Source of the DNA: Keguizhuia sedimenti
Lineage (GTDB): Bacteria; Pseudomonadota; Gammaproteobacteria; Burkholderiales; Burkholderiaceae_D
Direction: 5' to 3'
Assembly (NCBI GenBank): GCA_030715135.1
Contig: JAUYVH010000016.1
Coordinates: 1 to 64,000, forward strand
Length of the DNA: 64,000 nucleotides
Positions 1-8,513 of this stretch are shown here, piece after piece. A program made the position numbers and the translations under genes. The notes beneath the pieces are model-generated. The model saw only the letters and a program-made list of their open reading frames with translations, was not told the origin of the DNA and did not search any database. Each line of letters begins with the position of its first letter. Position 1 is the stretch's first letter.

Positions 1-114
1 GCCTGGCTGAATAAATTCAGACGCATCGTGACCCGTTGGGAGTACGACGATCAACGATTTACGGGCTTCGTCCATCTAGCTTGTTCCATGATCTTGCTTC
101 GCAGGTATTTATGA
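1..114 (+). pseudogene. 3' end of an IS5-family-like transposase (cut by window edge)
   Basis: Reading from base 1, 37 codons run to a TGA at 112-114. The peptide starts AWLNKFRRIVTRWEYDD and continues GFVHLACSMILLRRYL. The run 'F-R-R-I-V-T-R-W-E' followed by 'GF-H-A-C--I-LRR' is the usual C-terminus of IS5-family (IS427-like) DDE transposases. Only the tail is in the window, so intactness cannot be judged. The stop lies directly against the next reading frame, which suggests that the right end of the IS is at about 113-126. Confidence 0.72.
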
Positions 115-115
115 A

Positions 116-889
116 ATGAGTTCTAACGACATGCTGCGATTCAATGAAGCCATTGATCAGGCCTTGGCTGAATCGGTTGCAAAGTATTCTATTCAAGTCA
201 ATCGCACGCGCGACATGTTTCTCGCCATTCTGGGACATGATCTGCGTGCTCCGCTGGCTTCCATTTCCCTATCCGGCGAGCTTTTAGGTGTCGCGGGGAT
301 TTCCGCGGAAAAAGTCACATCCATTGGCAAGCAAGTTGAACGAAGCGCATCCACCATGAGCTCCATGGTGAACGATTTATTGGGCTTTTCGAGAACTCAG
401 CTTGGCAGCAAAATTCCTATCAAGGCAAATCAAATTGACTTGACTAGCATCTGCTATACGGCAATTGACGATGTTAGTGCCATGTATCCCGTTTCATTAT
501 TTAATCTGACAAAAGACGGAAACCTGACGGCGCATTTAGATGGAGCTCGTTTGCATCAGGTCTTTTGCAACTTATTAATCAATGCGGCACATTACGGCTC
601 AAAACATCACGTGATTGAGATTGCAGCAAAAGAGGCGGCAGATGAGCTTACGGTAACGGTAAGCAACCGTGGGCCTGCGATTCCTCCTGAGCCATTAAAA
701 GCCATATTTGATCCGCTTGTTCAACTTTCTAATGAACGCCCGCTTGATAACAGGCCTAGTACCAGTCTTGGACTGGGTCTATTTATAGCAAGAGAAATAA
801 CCGAATCGCATGGCGGGTCAATAGAAGTTACATCGACCGAAAACGAGGGCACAGTTTTTGAAGTGCGCCTGCCGAAAAAATGCAATTAG
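116..889 (+). CDS. Sensor histidine kinase, probably 5'-truncated by an IS
   Basis: 257 aa carrying only the transmitter part of a sensor kinase. The H-box is ILGHDLRAP with phospho-acceptor His at about residue 41. An N-box-like stretch (NLLINAAHYG) follows near residue 155 and a G-box (GLGLFIARE) near 223, so the HisKA and HATPase_c domains are complete. No sensor, transmembrane or HAMP segment is present. The first ATG is two bases after the transposase stop, inside what is probably the IS end, so the true N-terminus has probably been lost. Base composition is lower in GC than most of the window. It may still be translated from a start provided by the IS, but sensing is likely lost. No partner response regulator is adjacent. 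Confidence 0.8.
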   Translation: MSSNDMLRFNEAIDQALAESVAKYSIQVNRTRDMFLAILGHDLRAPLASISLSGELLGVAGISAEKVTSIGKQVERSASTMSSMVNDLLGFSRTQLGSKIPIKANQIDLTSICYTAIDDVSAMYPVSLFNLTKDGNLTAHLDGARLHQVFCNLLINAAHYGSKHHVIEIAAKEAADELTVTVSNRGPAIPPEPLKAIFDPLVQLSNERPLDNRPSTSLGLGLFIAREITESHGGSIEVTSTENEGTVFEVRLPKKCN

Positions 890-972
890 CTTGTTGCTGA
901 CAGGCTTGTGAGTACGATCATTTTCAATTTCTGAATGTCCGGTTCTCGCTAAGAGTGGATGTTCTAAGATCC

Positions 973-1485
973 TTATTCTTTCTTTTCCCGAAATTCAACA
1001 TCAATCACCTTGTCATCGGTGCTCCTGGGACGGTTTTGGTCGGTAGGAAAATTGAAGAAAGACGAAATCGCCCGATCAACAACCCTCTTTCTTATCCGCG
1101 GATAGGTGAGTAGAAAGCTCATGGCAAAGCCCAGAAACAGCACGGGCACCCATTCGCTTCGATAGAGAAAATTCAGCAAGCAGAATCCCAGCAAGGCAAC
1201 CATTACCGGCAGCCGTGCGCGCTTAGGCAGTATCCCGATGGTGCGCAATTTCCCTTCCCGTAGCCAGGGCAACCGGGCAAAAAGAACGCCAAGAAGCAGG
1301 CCTGCAATAAAATGTCCGGTATCAAGATGTTCGGCAACTGTGCTGACAACAAGATAACCGACAAAACTCAGGCTGCCGGCCAAAGCCACCAGCGCCAGTA
1401 AAGTGGCAGCGATCGCCAGTCTTGGCATACGCACCACGGCCTGTATTAAGAAGCGTAAGATTTTTGTACTCCTGCATAAAGTCAT
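973..1485 (-). CDS. Small multi-pass membrane protein of unknown function
   Basis: 170 aa with about four hydrophobic segments (roughly residues 22-52, 55-72, 88-108, 112-130). A basic patch and a charged tail ending VIDVEFREKKE follow. Such 'VIDVEFRE' tails are seen in uncharacterised proteobacterial membrane proteins, but I cannot name a family. The start is uncertain. The ATG at 1485 gives a positively charged leader, and an internal ATG at about 1428 (MPRLAIAAT) is an alternative. Neither has a strong Shine-Dalgarno sequence. The gene stands alone, convergent with the histidine kinase. Confidence 0.6.
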   Translation of the reverse strand: MTLCRSTKILRFLIQAVVRMPRLAIAATLLALVALAGSLSFVGYLVVSTVAEHLDTGHFIAGLLLGVLFARLPWLREGKLRTIGILPKRARLPVMVALLGFCLLNFLYRSEWVPVLFLGFAMSFLLTYPRIRKRVVDRAISSFFNFPTDQNRPRSTDDKVIDVEFREKKE

Positions 1486-1617
1486 AGACGAGAACCAGGT
1501 CAGACTTTAGCATCAACTCCGCTACATCATGAGTCGGCTAATCAAAGCCGGCTATCGGCTTCAAGCAGATATTCAGCGCTGAAGGTTGAAGCAAGTTATA
1601 ACGAAAGCGCTTGAGCG

Positions 1618-2097
1618 TCAGCCACGCCGGGCCGCCTCAATCGCCGCGATGTCGATCTTCCTCATCTGCATCATCGCCTCGAAAGCGCGTTTGGCAGCGG
1701 CACGGTCAGGATCGGCAATTGCAGCGGTGAGCACGCGCGGTGTAATTTGCCACGATATGCCCCACTTGTCCTTGCACCAGCCGCAGGCGCTTTCTTCACC
1801 GCCGTTGCTCACGATGGCGTTCCACAAACGGTCGGTTTCAGCCTGATCGTCCGTCGCAACCTGGAACGAGAAGGCCTCGCTGTGCTTGAATGCCGGGCCG
1901 CCGTTCAAGCCGAGACAAGGAAGTCCGATCACGGTGAACTCGACCGTCAGGACATCGCCCTGTTTGCCCGCGGGATAGTCGCCGGGCGCGCGATGTACTG
2001 TTCCCACAGCGCTATCCGGAAACGTTTCGGCGTAGAACTTCGCGGCATCGAGGGCAGTACCGTCGTACCAGAGACAGATCGTGTTTTTGGGGATCAT
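1618..2097 (-). CDS. VOC-family protein (PhnB / 3-demethylubiquinone-methyltransferase-like fold)
   Basis: 159 aa. The start is the ATG at 2097 (MIPKNTICLWYDG), preceded by AAAGGA, not the longer upstream frame. The sequence has the typical pattern of PhnB-like VOC proteins: LWYDGTALDAAKFYAETFPDS at the start, then 'GLNGGPAFKHSEAFSF', 'DRLWNAIVSNGGEESACGWCKDKWGISWQITP', and an alanine-rich helical tail. These proteins form paired beta-alpha-beta-beta-beta modules. The annotated names are historical and the substrate is unknown. The gene is monocistronic. Confidence 0.85.
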   Translation of the reverse strand: MIPKNTICLWYDGTALDAAKFYAETFPDSAVGTVHRAPGDYPAGKQGDVLTVEFTVIGLPCLGLNGGPAFKHSEAFSFQVATDDQAETDRLWNAIVSNGGEESACGWCKDKWGISWQITPRVLTAAIADPDRAAAKRAFEAMMQMRKIDIAAIEAARRG

Positions 2098-2279
2098 ATC
2101 CGTTTTCCTTTCGTGGATGTTTACTGAATCTACCCATGCAAACATAGGGGCGACCAGCCAGCAGCACTGAGTCCAGCAACACGCGTTGCGTGCATAGAAT
2201 ATGTCCCCTTCCCCGGAATCCCAGTCCTCAAGGAGTCAATATCGCATGGTTTCAGCGACGCTTCACATTGAATACCAAT

Positions 2280-2306
2280 AAAAAAAGCCCGCTAAAAGCG
2301 GGCTTT
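2280..2306 (-). terminator. Intrinsic terminator of the cold-shock gene
   Basis: A perfect 9-bp stem (AAAGCCCGC at 2284-2292 with its complement at 2298-2306) has a 5-nt loop. On the minus strand it is followed by a run of U, 16 bp after the stop codon of the cold-shock gene. Confidence 0.9.
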
Positions 2307-2321
2307 CATCTGCCGTAACAG

Positions 2322-2525
2322 TTATTGCGGCACGATGTTGGATGCCTGCGCACCCTTGGGCCCCTGAGTAACTTCGAAGCTTACCTTTTGCCCTTCTTTG
2401 AGCGATTTGAAGCCGCTCGAGCTGATTGCTGAGAAATGCGCAAACAAATCCTCACCGCCGTTATCGGGCGTAATGAAACCGAATCCTTTTGCGTCGTTGA
2501 ACCACTTTACTGTACCTGTTGCCAT
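2322..2525 (-). CDS. Cold-shock protein (CspA family)
   Basis: 67 aa, the normal length of a single cold-shock domain. It starts [18 protein letters not shown] and carries both RNA-binding motifs, KGFGFI (RNP1) and DLFAHFSAI (RNP2-like), ending NIVPQ. The ATG at 2525 is chosen over the upstream in-frame extension because it matches the family N-terminus. About 100 bases of AT-rich sequence precede it, as expected for a long csp leader. An intrinsic terminator follows directly. It is probably an RNA chaperone and transcription antiterminator. Confidence 0.95.
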   Translation of the reverse strand: MATGTVKWFNDAKGFGFITPDNGGEDLFAHFSAISSSGFKSLKEGQKVSFEVTQGPKGAQASNIVPQ

Positions 2526-2675
2526 TGCTATTCCTAATTGATATAAAAAAGCAGAGATTGTTCGTCTTCTTTCCCCGCAAACAGATGGTATAACACTTTT
2601 ATAAGTATTCAAGGGTCAAGTGAAAAATTTTAGTTGGCTCATTATTCCTGGCGGCAAGCCAACAGGAGTTTCCAA

Positions 2676-3005
2676 ATGGGTTTTCCGAACACAATCTCGA
2701 GTGATATGACAATTCCGCTTCCGCCAGAAACGGACGCAACAATTCCTGAAAAGCCATGCGACCAGGTGTTTTTCTACAGAGACAAATTACCATCGATACA
2801 AGTGATTGCGTTTCCGCCCAACCGGATCACGTCATCACCTAATGAAAGCCGGAGCTTTCCTGCACGTCCGCCCACTACATTTGCCGGTTCAGCTCCTGAA
2901 CCGGAAACAGCATATGGCCAGGCTGGCGGCCTCTGCAGAAACGCTTCCTCGCTTTTGAACCAGTATGGCATTGCTTATCAAGCCTTGAACAAACGTCTGT
3001 CGTGA
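2676..3005 (+). CDS. Doubtful small hypothetical protein
   Basis: 109 aa beginning MGFPNTISSDM, proline-rich with no recognised domain. The only support is a reasonable Shine-Dalgarno (ACAGGAG, about 7 nt before the ATG) and an open frame. Several minus-strand frames overlap, and none looks better. Divergent from the cold-shock gene. This may be non-coding. Confidence 0.3.
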   Translation: MGFPNTISSDMTIPLPPETDATIPEKPCDQVFFYRDKLPSIQVIAFPPNRITSSPNESRSFPARPPTTFAGSAPEPETAYGQAGGLCRNASSLLNQYGIAYQALNKRLS

Positions 3006-3210
3006 TGATGTCCTGCAAGCGCGTTGGTAATAAGAAATCCTTGCCAGAGTCCATTCCCGGCTGAAAGCCACTTAACAAGTAACCTGGTGCAGGCAAAGTG
3101 AAAAAAATTGTTTTTGGTTAGTTCAAACCTATGGAAAAGACGAAAGAATGAATCAATGGCTTAGCGCCAAATCCGAATCGAATCCTTTCGGCAGTAGCCG
3201 TTGAAAAATA

Positions 3211-3486
3211 TCATTTCCATAGTCCTGCCGAGTCATCTTCATCCTTCTGCAAATAAGCATGTGCGAATCTTGCGCCCGCTGCTGCTCCCACTATCAGCGC
3301 CAGGATAAACATCGCGTCCTGGTACCTTTCCGCCCATGACGGCCAGTCCGCGCGACCGAGTATCCTTATCCACAAAACGCCGCGCAGCAAGCGCACTATC
3401 AGCATTGATACCGCACCCATCCACATTCCGACACAACCGCCGAGGATGATGCCAAGCACACGAAATATTTCATGAATGGAGTTCAT
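3211..3486 (-). CDS. Small two-helix membrane protein
   Basis: 91 aa from the ATG at 3486 (MNSIHEIFRVLG), with CAGGT just upstream. Two hydrophobic stretches (about residues 8-36 and 55-75) are separated by a basic loop, and the C-terminus is acidic (KDEDDS). No family is recognised. It begins 3 bp after the stop of the Pmp3/YqaE-like gene on the same strand, so the two are probably co-transcribed and both envelope-related. Confidence 0.6.
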   Translation of the reverse strand: MNSIHEIFRVLGIILGGCVGMWMGAVSMLIVRLLRGVLWIRILGRADWPSWAERYQDAMFILALIVGAAAGARFAHAYLQKDEDDSAGLWK

Positions 3487-3488
3487 GG

Positions 3489-3680
3489 TTACCTGCGATT
3501 CAATGCTTCCTGAAGGCGTTTTTCCTGCTTGTACTGGCTTAGCGAATAGACTGCCCATATCGCGGCAGGAAGCCATCCGATCACGGTAAGCTGGAGAATC
3601 AGGCAGATAATTCCGGCAATAGGCCTACCGATGGTAAAGAAAGTGAGCCATGGCAAAATCAGCGCGATAAGCAATCTCAT
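3489..3680 (-). CDS. YqaE/Pmp3-family stress membrane protein
   Basis: 63 aa. It starts MRLLIALILPWLTFFTIG, and the second helix is LQLTVIGWLPAAIWAVYSL. This two-helix pattern with a charged tail (QYKQEKR) is the Pmp3/UPF0057 proteolipid family, linked in other organisms to salt and membrane-potential stress. The ATG at 3680 is chosen because AGGGGT lies 5 nt upstream; a GTG two codons earlier is possible. The gene is first in a two-gene unit with the next small membrane protein. Confidence 0.85.
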   Translation of the reverse strand: MRLLIALILPWLTFFTIGRPIAGIICLILQLTVIGWLPAAIWAVYSLSQYKQEKRLQEALNRR

Positions 3681-4078
3681 ATACACCCCTTTATCAGAAG
3701 TAATTTTTCATCGCTCGCCCGCAGGTGTTAGGTAATTAAATGTCCTGCCCTGCTCATGCTTAGGCAAAAACTTTTACTTTTTGTTCTTCATTGAAAGTAA
3801 ACGAGTGCCGCTTCTGCCCGACGGGGCATCACCTTGGTATAAAAAAGGAAGAAGGGGCTGTAATTTCGCACGGCAGTTGCAGATATACTCTATAAGGCAC
3901 ATACCCACGCTCATGGCCTGACACTGCGCTATCGCAACAGATTGATGTACCCATCAACGCATATAAAAATGTCTGCTATGCCCCAAAGCATCCGACCACG
4001 GCGCTAATGCCCGATACAGGCGAACGATGTATCGTGACTTGAACGCCGCAGCTTGATCATCGCGCAGCACTTGCTGAT
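3681..4078. other. Intergenic region with an AT-rich inverted repeat
   Basis: No convincing gene. An 8-bp perfect inverted repeat (TTTACTTT at 3773-3780, AAAGTAAA at 3794-3801) lies about 95 bp upstream of the Pmp3-like gene. It could be an operator or part of the promoter region, but nothing else supports that. Confidence 0.4.
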
Positions 4079-4483
4079 TTATTTTTTGTGCCTGGACAGG
4101 CGCCTGGCGTTTGCGACAGCCTTCTTGTGCACCGGACCAAGGCCGGCAGAAAGTACTTTGGCGGCGGCGTTGGAAGTTGCCGTGACAGTAGACATTGCGC
4201 CTGCCTGGCCGCCTGTTGCAACAGCCATCGCGGCACTCGAAAAAGCCCTGGCCAATTCATACTGAACGGCAAATGCAGCTGTCCACATGGCCATCCACGA
4301 CTGATAGAACGCTACGGCTTTCTCACTGCTCATACGGGTAAACTCAGCCCGGTCCCGGGCCGATAACTCAGTGCCCGCATTTGCCATACGGGATGTACGA
4401 TGCAAGATAACTTGAGGTGCGGCAAAGGACAGTTCTGCCCACTGCTTTGCAATGCGTTGCTGATTCATTTTGCGATGTGCCAT
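4079..4483 (-). CDS. PHA granule-associated phasin-like protein
   Basis: 134 aa, helical, alanine-rich and basic. The N-terminus resembles short Burkholderiales phasins: QQRIAKQWAELSFAAPQVILHR, then ARDRAEFTRMSSEKAVAFYQSW. The tail is GPVHKKAVANARRLSR. Phasins coat polyhydroxyalkanoate granules and control their size. No PHA synthesis genes are adjacent, so it acts in trans. The coding strand has a clearly higher GC content than the flanking intergenic DNA. Confidence 0.8.
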   Translation of the reverse strand: MAHRKMNQQRIAKQWAELSFAAPQVILHRTSRMANAGTELSARDRAEFTRMSSEKAVAFYQSWMAMWTAAFAVQYELARAFSSAAMAVATGGQAGAMSTVTATSNAAAKVLSAGLGPVHKKAVANARRLSRHKK

Positions 4484-5050
4484 GGATCAATACGATATAC
4501 AGGCTGTTGCGATGTTTACCCCGGTGCGGTTAGCCTGCAAGACGAGATGCGTTGAAGCTACCCGCCATCGACGACAGAGTACACCTTTTCATCATTTACT
4601 GTTTTACCTTCCCTATCAGTTCATACGCTCACTTAAATGTGAAAGAAAAAATACGGATTTCAGTGTTGTTCGTTTTTTAAAATAACCAAAATCATTTCTT
4701 CTTTTTGCGTACATCAGATATTGCACTTCGGTTCCAATTTCCTTTGCGGATAAAAGTTGCCTGAAGTGACGCAGCTTTTGTTTCTCGTTAAGCACTTATG
4801 GGTAACGAAAGCACTTTGACCATGAATATGGCATTGTCAGCCGCACACTCGCATGCAAGCACATGGAGATGATTTGCGATTACCAGCTTGGACCAATTTC
4901 AATATCGTAAATTTTTAGCCGGATCATATCTCGGATACGGCATCATCCGGATCGAATAAAAAATTCCCCGGACACGTCATATTTGGTTCATTACAGGCAA
5001 GCACTGAAACAGGCTGCTTTAATTTTCTGTTAAAGAATAAGGAGCATGCA
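4484..5050. other. AT-rich intergenic region
   Basis: 567 bp between the divergent phasin and glycosidase genes. The AT-rich stretch at about 4600-4780 could hold promoters. I see no RNA gene or repeat. Confidence 0.4.
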
Positions 5051-6523
5051 GTGAATCTCAAATATCTCATATCAATTCCTGCCTTTGCGTTCATATGCAG
5101 CTTCGCAAATTCGCAAACGTTTGACATTAATGCCGAAGCCAATAAAGCGGGATTCTCCGGCATACATATGTTGGGGGCCCATTTCGTTTATAACGACGAA
5201 AAAGACATTATTTATAACGACAATACATTTGCGAACTGGGCAAGAAGAGCCGGTTATAAAACTGCTCGCTTTCCCGGCGGGACGGTCATTCAGACCTGGG
5301 ACTGGAATGATCCAACGGGACTGCAAAAGCCGGAAGTCGACTACTGGGACCAACCCGATCCCGTCAAGGTCGACCCCGCTCGATGGATGAGTTTGGATGA
5401 GTATCTGAGGTTTGCCCGCATCGCAGAAATCAGGCCGCTCATTGGCATCAACCTGCTTTCAGGCGTCAGGTTCGGCCGGATCGACGACAGTGTCAAGCGT
5501 GCAGGAGAACAGGTCCGGTATGTCATGTCGAAAGGGTTCAGGGGCGCATTCTATTATCTCGGCAATGAAGACATGCACGAAATGGGCGGACTGGAAGCGG
5601 CTGCCGACATCTTCCGGCGCCATGCAATGGAAATCAAACGGATCGATCCCTCAGCGAAGCTGTTCTGGAACGACAACATCGTCGGTCTCAATAATAATAC
5701 GCGACTGGAAAAATTCCTGGGCATAGTCGGGCGCTCCCCTGAAGGTATGCCTTATGCAGACGGTGTTGAGTTCCATGCGAAATGGCCAGGCGATGAAGAC
5801 ACGATTGCTGAGCCAGTCACGCTGGATTTCTGGCGCAGCCAGGTGCCTCTAAACATTGCGGGCCGGGGAGTCTTCAGCGAACGCGCCTCTGCATTGCGCG
5901 CAAAGGCCGCAGCCGCAGGATACCCAAGTCTGATGCTGGCAAATAACGAGTGGGGACTTTCGCAGTTCAAGGGTGAGATTTTCCAGAGATTCAGCCGTTA
6001 TGACTACAGTCTCGTGGCAATCGATTATTTGCAGGATCTGTTCATCGGCCAGTACGACGTGGCCGCATTCTGGTCGAATGTAGCCGCCGATAAAAACGGC
6101 ACACCCGACCGTGAAATGAAAAGGCTGATCGATACAAGCAATGGCAATCGGCTTAACCCCATGCATTTAGGCTTTGAAATGCTGGCATCGGCACAGGGGC
6201 AGAAAATTGCCAATGTCCTTGATCGCACAAGCGGCTCAGTTTCCAGAAACCCTTCCTGTTATGGATTTGCGGCGTTTGGAAATGGACGCTTCGAGGTTTT
6301 CCTGATGAATAAATCCACCAATCCCGCGAATGTCGATATTAAGATCAAAGGAATCAGCCTTGGAAATCAAAGAGCCGTCAAGAAATCACTGATCGATACG
6401 GCGGACCATTGGGGAGAAGTGACGGTAGAGTATGTCCCGCTGCAGAATAACAAGATGATATTCACCCTCCCCCCAATGTCTTATACAAAAATCCAGCTGA
6501 GTGGAATTCCCGGGACGTGGTAG
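5051..6523 (+). CDS. Secreted glycoside-hydrolase-like protein (clan GH-A type)
   Basis: 490 aa. It starts at a GTG preceded by AAGGAG 6-7 nt upstream. Residues 1-21 form a signal peptide ending FANSQ. The motif RFPGGTVIQTWDW and a TIM-barrel-like pattern follow. A candidate acid/base is in FYYLGNEDMHE (near residue 173), and a candidate nucleophile is the Glu in LANNEWGLSQ (near residue 300). This arrangement resembles GH51/GH79/GH39 enzymes such as arabinofuranosidases and heparanase-like glucuronidases. A beta-rich C-terminal domain follows ('FMEVFLMNKS'-like region). The substrate cannot be told. It has no sugar-transport neighbours and moderate GC, so it may be acquired. Confidence 0.65.
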   Translation: MNLKYLISIPAFAFICSFANSQTFDINAEANKAGFSGIHMLGAHFVYNDEKDIIYNDNTFANWARRAGYKTARFPGGTVIQTWDWNDPTGLQKPEVDYWDQPDPVKVDPARWMSLDEYLRFARIAEIRPLIGINLLSGVRFGRIDDSVKRAGEQVRYVMSKGFRGAFYYLGNEDMHEMGGLEAAADIFRRHAMEIKRIDPSAKLFWNDNIVGLNNNTRLEKFLGIVGRSPEGMPYADGVEFHAKWPGDEDTIAEPVTLDFWRSQVPLNIAGRGVFSERASALRAKAAAAGYPSLMLANNEWGLSQFKGEIFQRFSRYDYSLVAIDYLQDLFIGQYDVAAFWSNVAADKNGTPDREMKRLIDTSNGNRLNPMHLGFEMLASAQGQKIANVLDRTSGSVSRNPSCYGFAAFGNGRFEVFLMNKSTNPANVDIKIKGISLGNQRAVKKSLIDTADHWGEVTVEYVPLQNNKMIFTLPPMSYTKIQLSGIPGTW

Positions 6524-6753
6524 AGAACAGATGATGATTGGTATTGATTAAGCCTAATCATCAGACTTGGAATATGCCGCCAGGCATCCGCTTCTGCCCC
6601 GGGCGGGCAACAGCCGCCTTCTGCACCTTGCGTGCCTAGCAGGCGAGAAATTTTTTCGACGAAGACTTTGGTTGGGGCCAGATCTATTTTTTTAATGGCC
6701 TTTATATGCAGATTTTCCTCAGACCGTGGGAATGCTGATCTGAGGAACAGTAC

Positions 6754-7002
6754 TTACCGGTAAAACGGTTCAACCTTGCCTTTTACTTTAATCAGCAAAG
6801 GATTACCTTTGCGATCGAGTGCTTTTCCGGCGGGGACTTTAACCCAGCCTTCGCTGATGCAATATTCCTCAACATCAAAGCGCTCTTTATCATTAAGCTT
6901 AATACCGACATCGTGTTCGAATATGGCAGCAATGTGGTACGGGCTGCGGGGATCGATCGAGAGTCGGTCAGGAAATGGGGGGCGTTGTGTAGTGTCGTTC
7001 AT
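6754..7002 (-). CDS. DUF3297 family protein
   Basis: 82 aa starting MNDTTQRPPFPDRLSIDPRS, with YHIAAIFEHDVGIKLN and EEYCISEGWVKVPAGKALDRKG. This is the full-length, highly conserved DUF3297 pattern of glutathione-associated small proteins in Proteobacteria; function unknown. The ATG at 7002 is preferred over a TTG three codons upstream. A MITE ends 85 bp upstream of the start and may have displaced the original promoter. Confidence 0.88.
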   Translation of the reverse strand: MNDTTQRPPFPDRLSIDPRSPYHIAAIFEHDVGIKLNDKERFDVEEYCISEGWVKVPAGKALDRKGNPLLIKVKGKVEPFYR

Positions 7003-7087
7003 GGACGGCAATTATCTACTATTAGGCCATTCAAAACAATTACTTTGCCGTTTCGCTTTCGTCCGATTACTCGTCAAGCCGATTTTA

Positions 7088-7277
7088 GAGCGTCTAACAA
7101 AATGATTCTGAGGGTGTTGCGGCACCTTGCCGTACTATCCGTACTGTCTGCGGCGCCGCACTTGCAGTGCGCATGCCCGCTTGCAAGCGGGAATCGTTAC
7201 GCAGGCAGACGGCTTGCCGTCTGAAATCCCTGCTGCACCCTACTCAGAACCGCTTCGCTTTATTTTGTTAGAAGCTC
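7088..7277. mobile_element. 190-bp MITE, copy 1
   Basis: The termini GAGCGTCTAACAAAAT and ATTTTGTTAGAAGCTC form a 16-bp terminal inverted repeat with one mismatch. The interior has several palindromes: CCCGCTTGCAAGCGGG, CAGACGGCTTGCCGTCTG, and one around GCACTTGCAGTGC. No transposase is encoded. A second copy at 18404-18598 differs by two substitutions and a 5-bp insertion, so both moved recently. The flanks are TTA on the left and TAA on the right, so the target duplication is imperfect here. The element supplies the final base of the stop codon of the neighbouring response regulator. Confidence 0.9.
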
Positions 7278-8323
7278 TAAGTGATTTCAAGCTGCTTGAC
7301 CGGGAACATGGCGGAAGCGGCGGTCTCGATCAGTTGCTGCGGAGAGGAGCCGTCTTGCGGATACATGGCGATTCCGATGCTGACTTTTATCTCGATGGAA
7401 TGTCCGTCCAGTTCATAAGTCCTGTCGATCGCCTGCGCAAGTTTTCCCGATACATGAACGGCTTCGTTCATGCCTGCAAGGCCTTTTAATAGAAGGGCAA
7501 ATGAATCTTCGCCTATACGTGCGGGCAGATCGGATATGCGAACGCTCAGTTTGATTTGGTCGGCAACGCTCATCAGCAACGCATCTTTTGTTTTCTCGCC
7601 AAAAGTAGCGTTGACATGTTCAAGCTGATCGATCCTGAGCACCACCAAAGCGAAGTGCTGCTGGTACCGGGAAGCGACGCTCGCAGCGTGTTCCAGGTGC
7701 TCGGTCAACATCTGTAAATTCAGCAACCCGGTCAGGGTATCGCGCGTCGAAGCGTCATGAACGTTTTTCGAAATCTGGTTCAGGAAGTACGATGTTTCAT
7801 CGGTTTCCAAACCGTCATTGCCGCTCACGCGGTCAGTCAGCCTCTTGATTTTCAGGTTGTCGGCAATCGAATGCAGTTCCTGATTTTGTCTTTTCAGGGA
7901 CATTTTCTGTCTCGCCAATTCAACGAATACCGATACTTTTGTCTGCAGTATTTTCGCGTTCACGGGCATGAAGACATAATCCACCGCACCTTTCTGATAA
8001 CCAAGCAGACGATGAAAATCGTCATCGTAATACGCGGTCACAAAAATAATGGGCAGGGTGGATAAACGCAGGTTCGAATGGATTGCCTCGGCGGTTTCAA
8101 AGCCATCCATGATCGGCATCTTGATGTCCAATAACACGACGGCAAATTCTTCTTTCAACAAATGCCTTAACGCCGCTTCGCCGGAATAGGCCAGTACGAC
8201 TTCATACTCCTTGCGCTCCACCCCCTGGGAAAGCACGCTTTTGAATGCGACTGCGCTATGAACATCATCGTTGACGATTAAAACCTTGGGTATAGACGTG
8301 GCGGGTGCAGCAGGCGTGAGCAT
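7277..8323 (-). CDS. Response regulator with degenerate GGDEF domain, C-terminus altered by a MITE
   Basis: 348 aa. A REC domain (1-130) has acidic residues D19-D20 and phospho-acceptor D66 in LLDIKMP. The conserved Lys of the 'KP' motif is replaced (VFMPVNA). A coiled linker and a GGDEF-like domain (about 185-348) follow. The signature site reads IGEDSF instead of GGDEF, so cyclase activity is unlikely. The protein ends in a region normally reading AMYxAKxxGRN but here AMFPVKQLEIT, and the stop codon uses a MITE base. The last 10 or so residues were therefore probably lost. It may still act as a receptor or scaffold. Confidence 0.85.
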   Translation of the reverse strand: MLTPAAPATSIPKVLIVNDDVHSAVAFKSVLSQGVERKEYEVVLAYSGEAALRHLLKEEFAVVLLDIKMPIMDGFETAEAIHSNLRLSTLPIIFVTAYYDDDFHRLLGYQKGAVDYVFMPVNAKILQTKVSVFVELARQKMSLKRQNQELHSIADNLKIKRLTDRVSGNDGLETDETSYFLNQISKNVHDASTRDTLTGLLNLQMLTEHLEHAASVASRYQQHFALVVLRIDQLEHVNATFGEKTKDALLMSVADQIKLSVRISDLPARIGEDSFALLLKGLAGMNEAVHVSGKLAQAIDRTYELDGHSIEIKVSIGIAMYPQDGSSPQQLIETAASAMFPVKQLEIT

Positions 8324-8464
8324 TGTGTCCAGGGAATCGGTAGATTTATTCAGCGAATTGCTAGTACGACAAGATGGTTGCGGCTACGTTCCGCTAACCG
8401 ATCTATATCAAGAAGAACTATTTTTCCATAAGGCCACGCTGGATTATTTCAACATCGCAAGAGT

Positions 8465-8478
8465 TTGATATTTATCAA
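8465..8478. promoter_or_regulatory. FNR/Dnr-type box
   Basis: TTGAT-ATTT-ATCAA is a perfect match to the FNR/Dnr/NnrR consensus TTGAT-N4-ATCAA. Its centre, at 8471.5, would place a class II start site near 8513, exactly where similarity to the broken cytochrome-d1 gene begins. It could also serve the divergent response regulator gene (start 8323). Confidence 0.75.
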
Positions 8479-8513
8479 ATTCGAATGAATAAAGTTGCGG
8501 ATTTTCTACTTGT

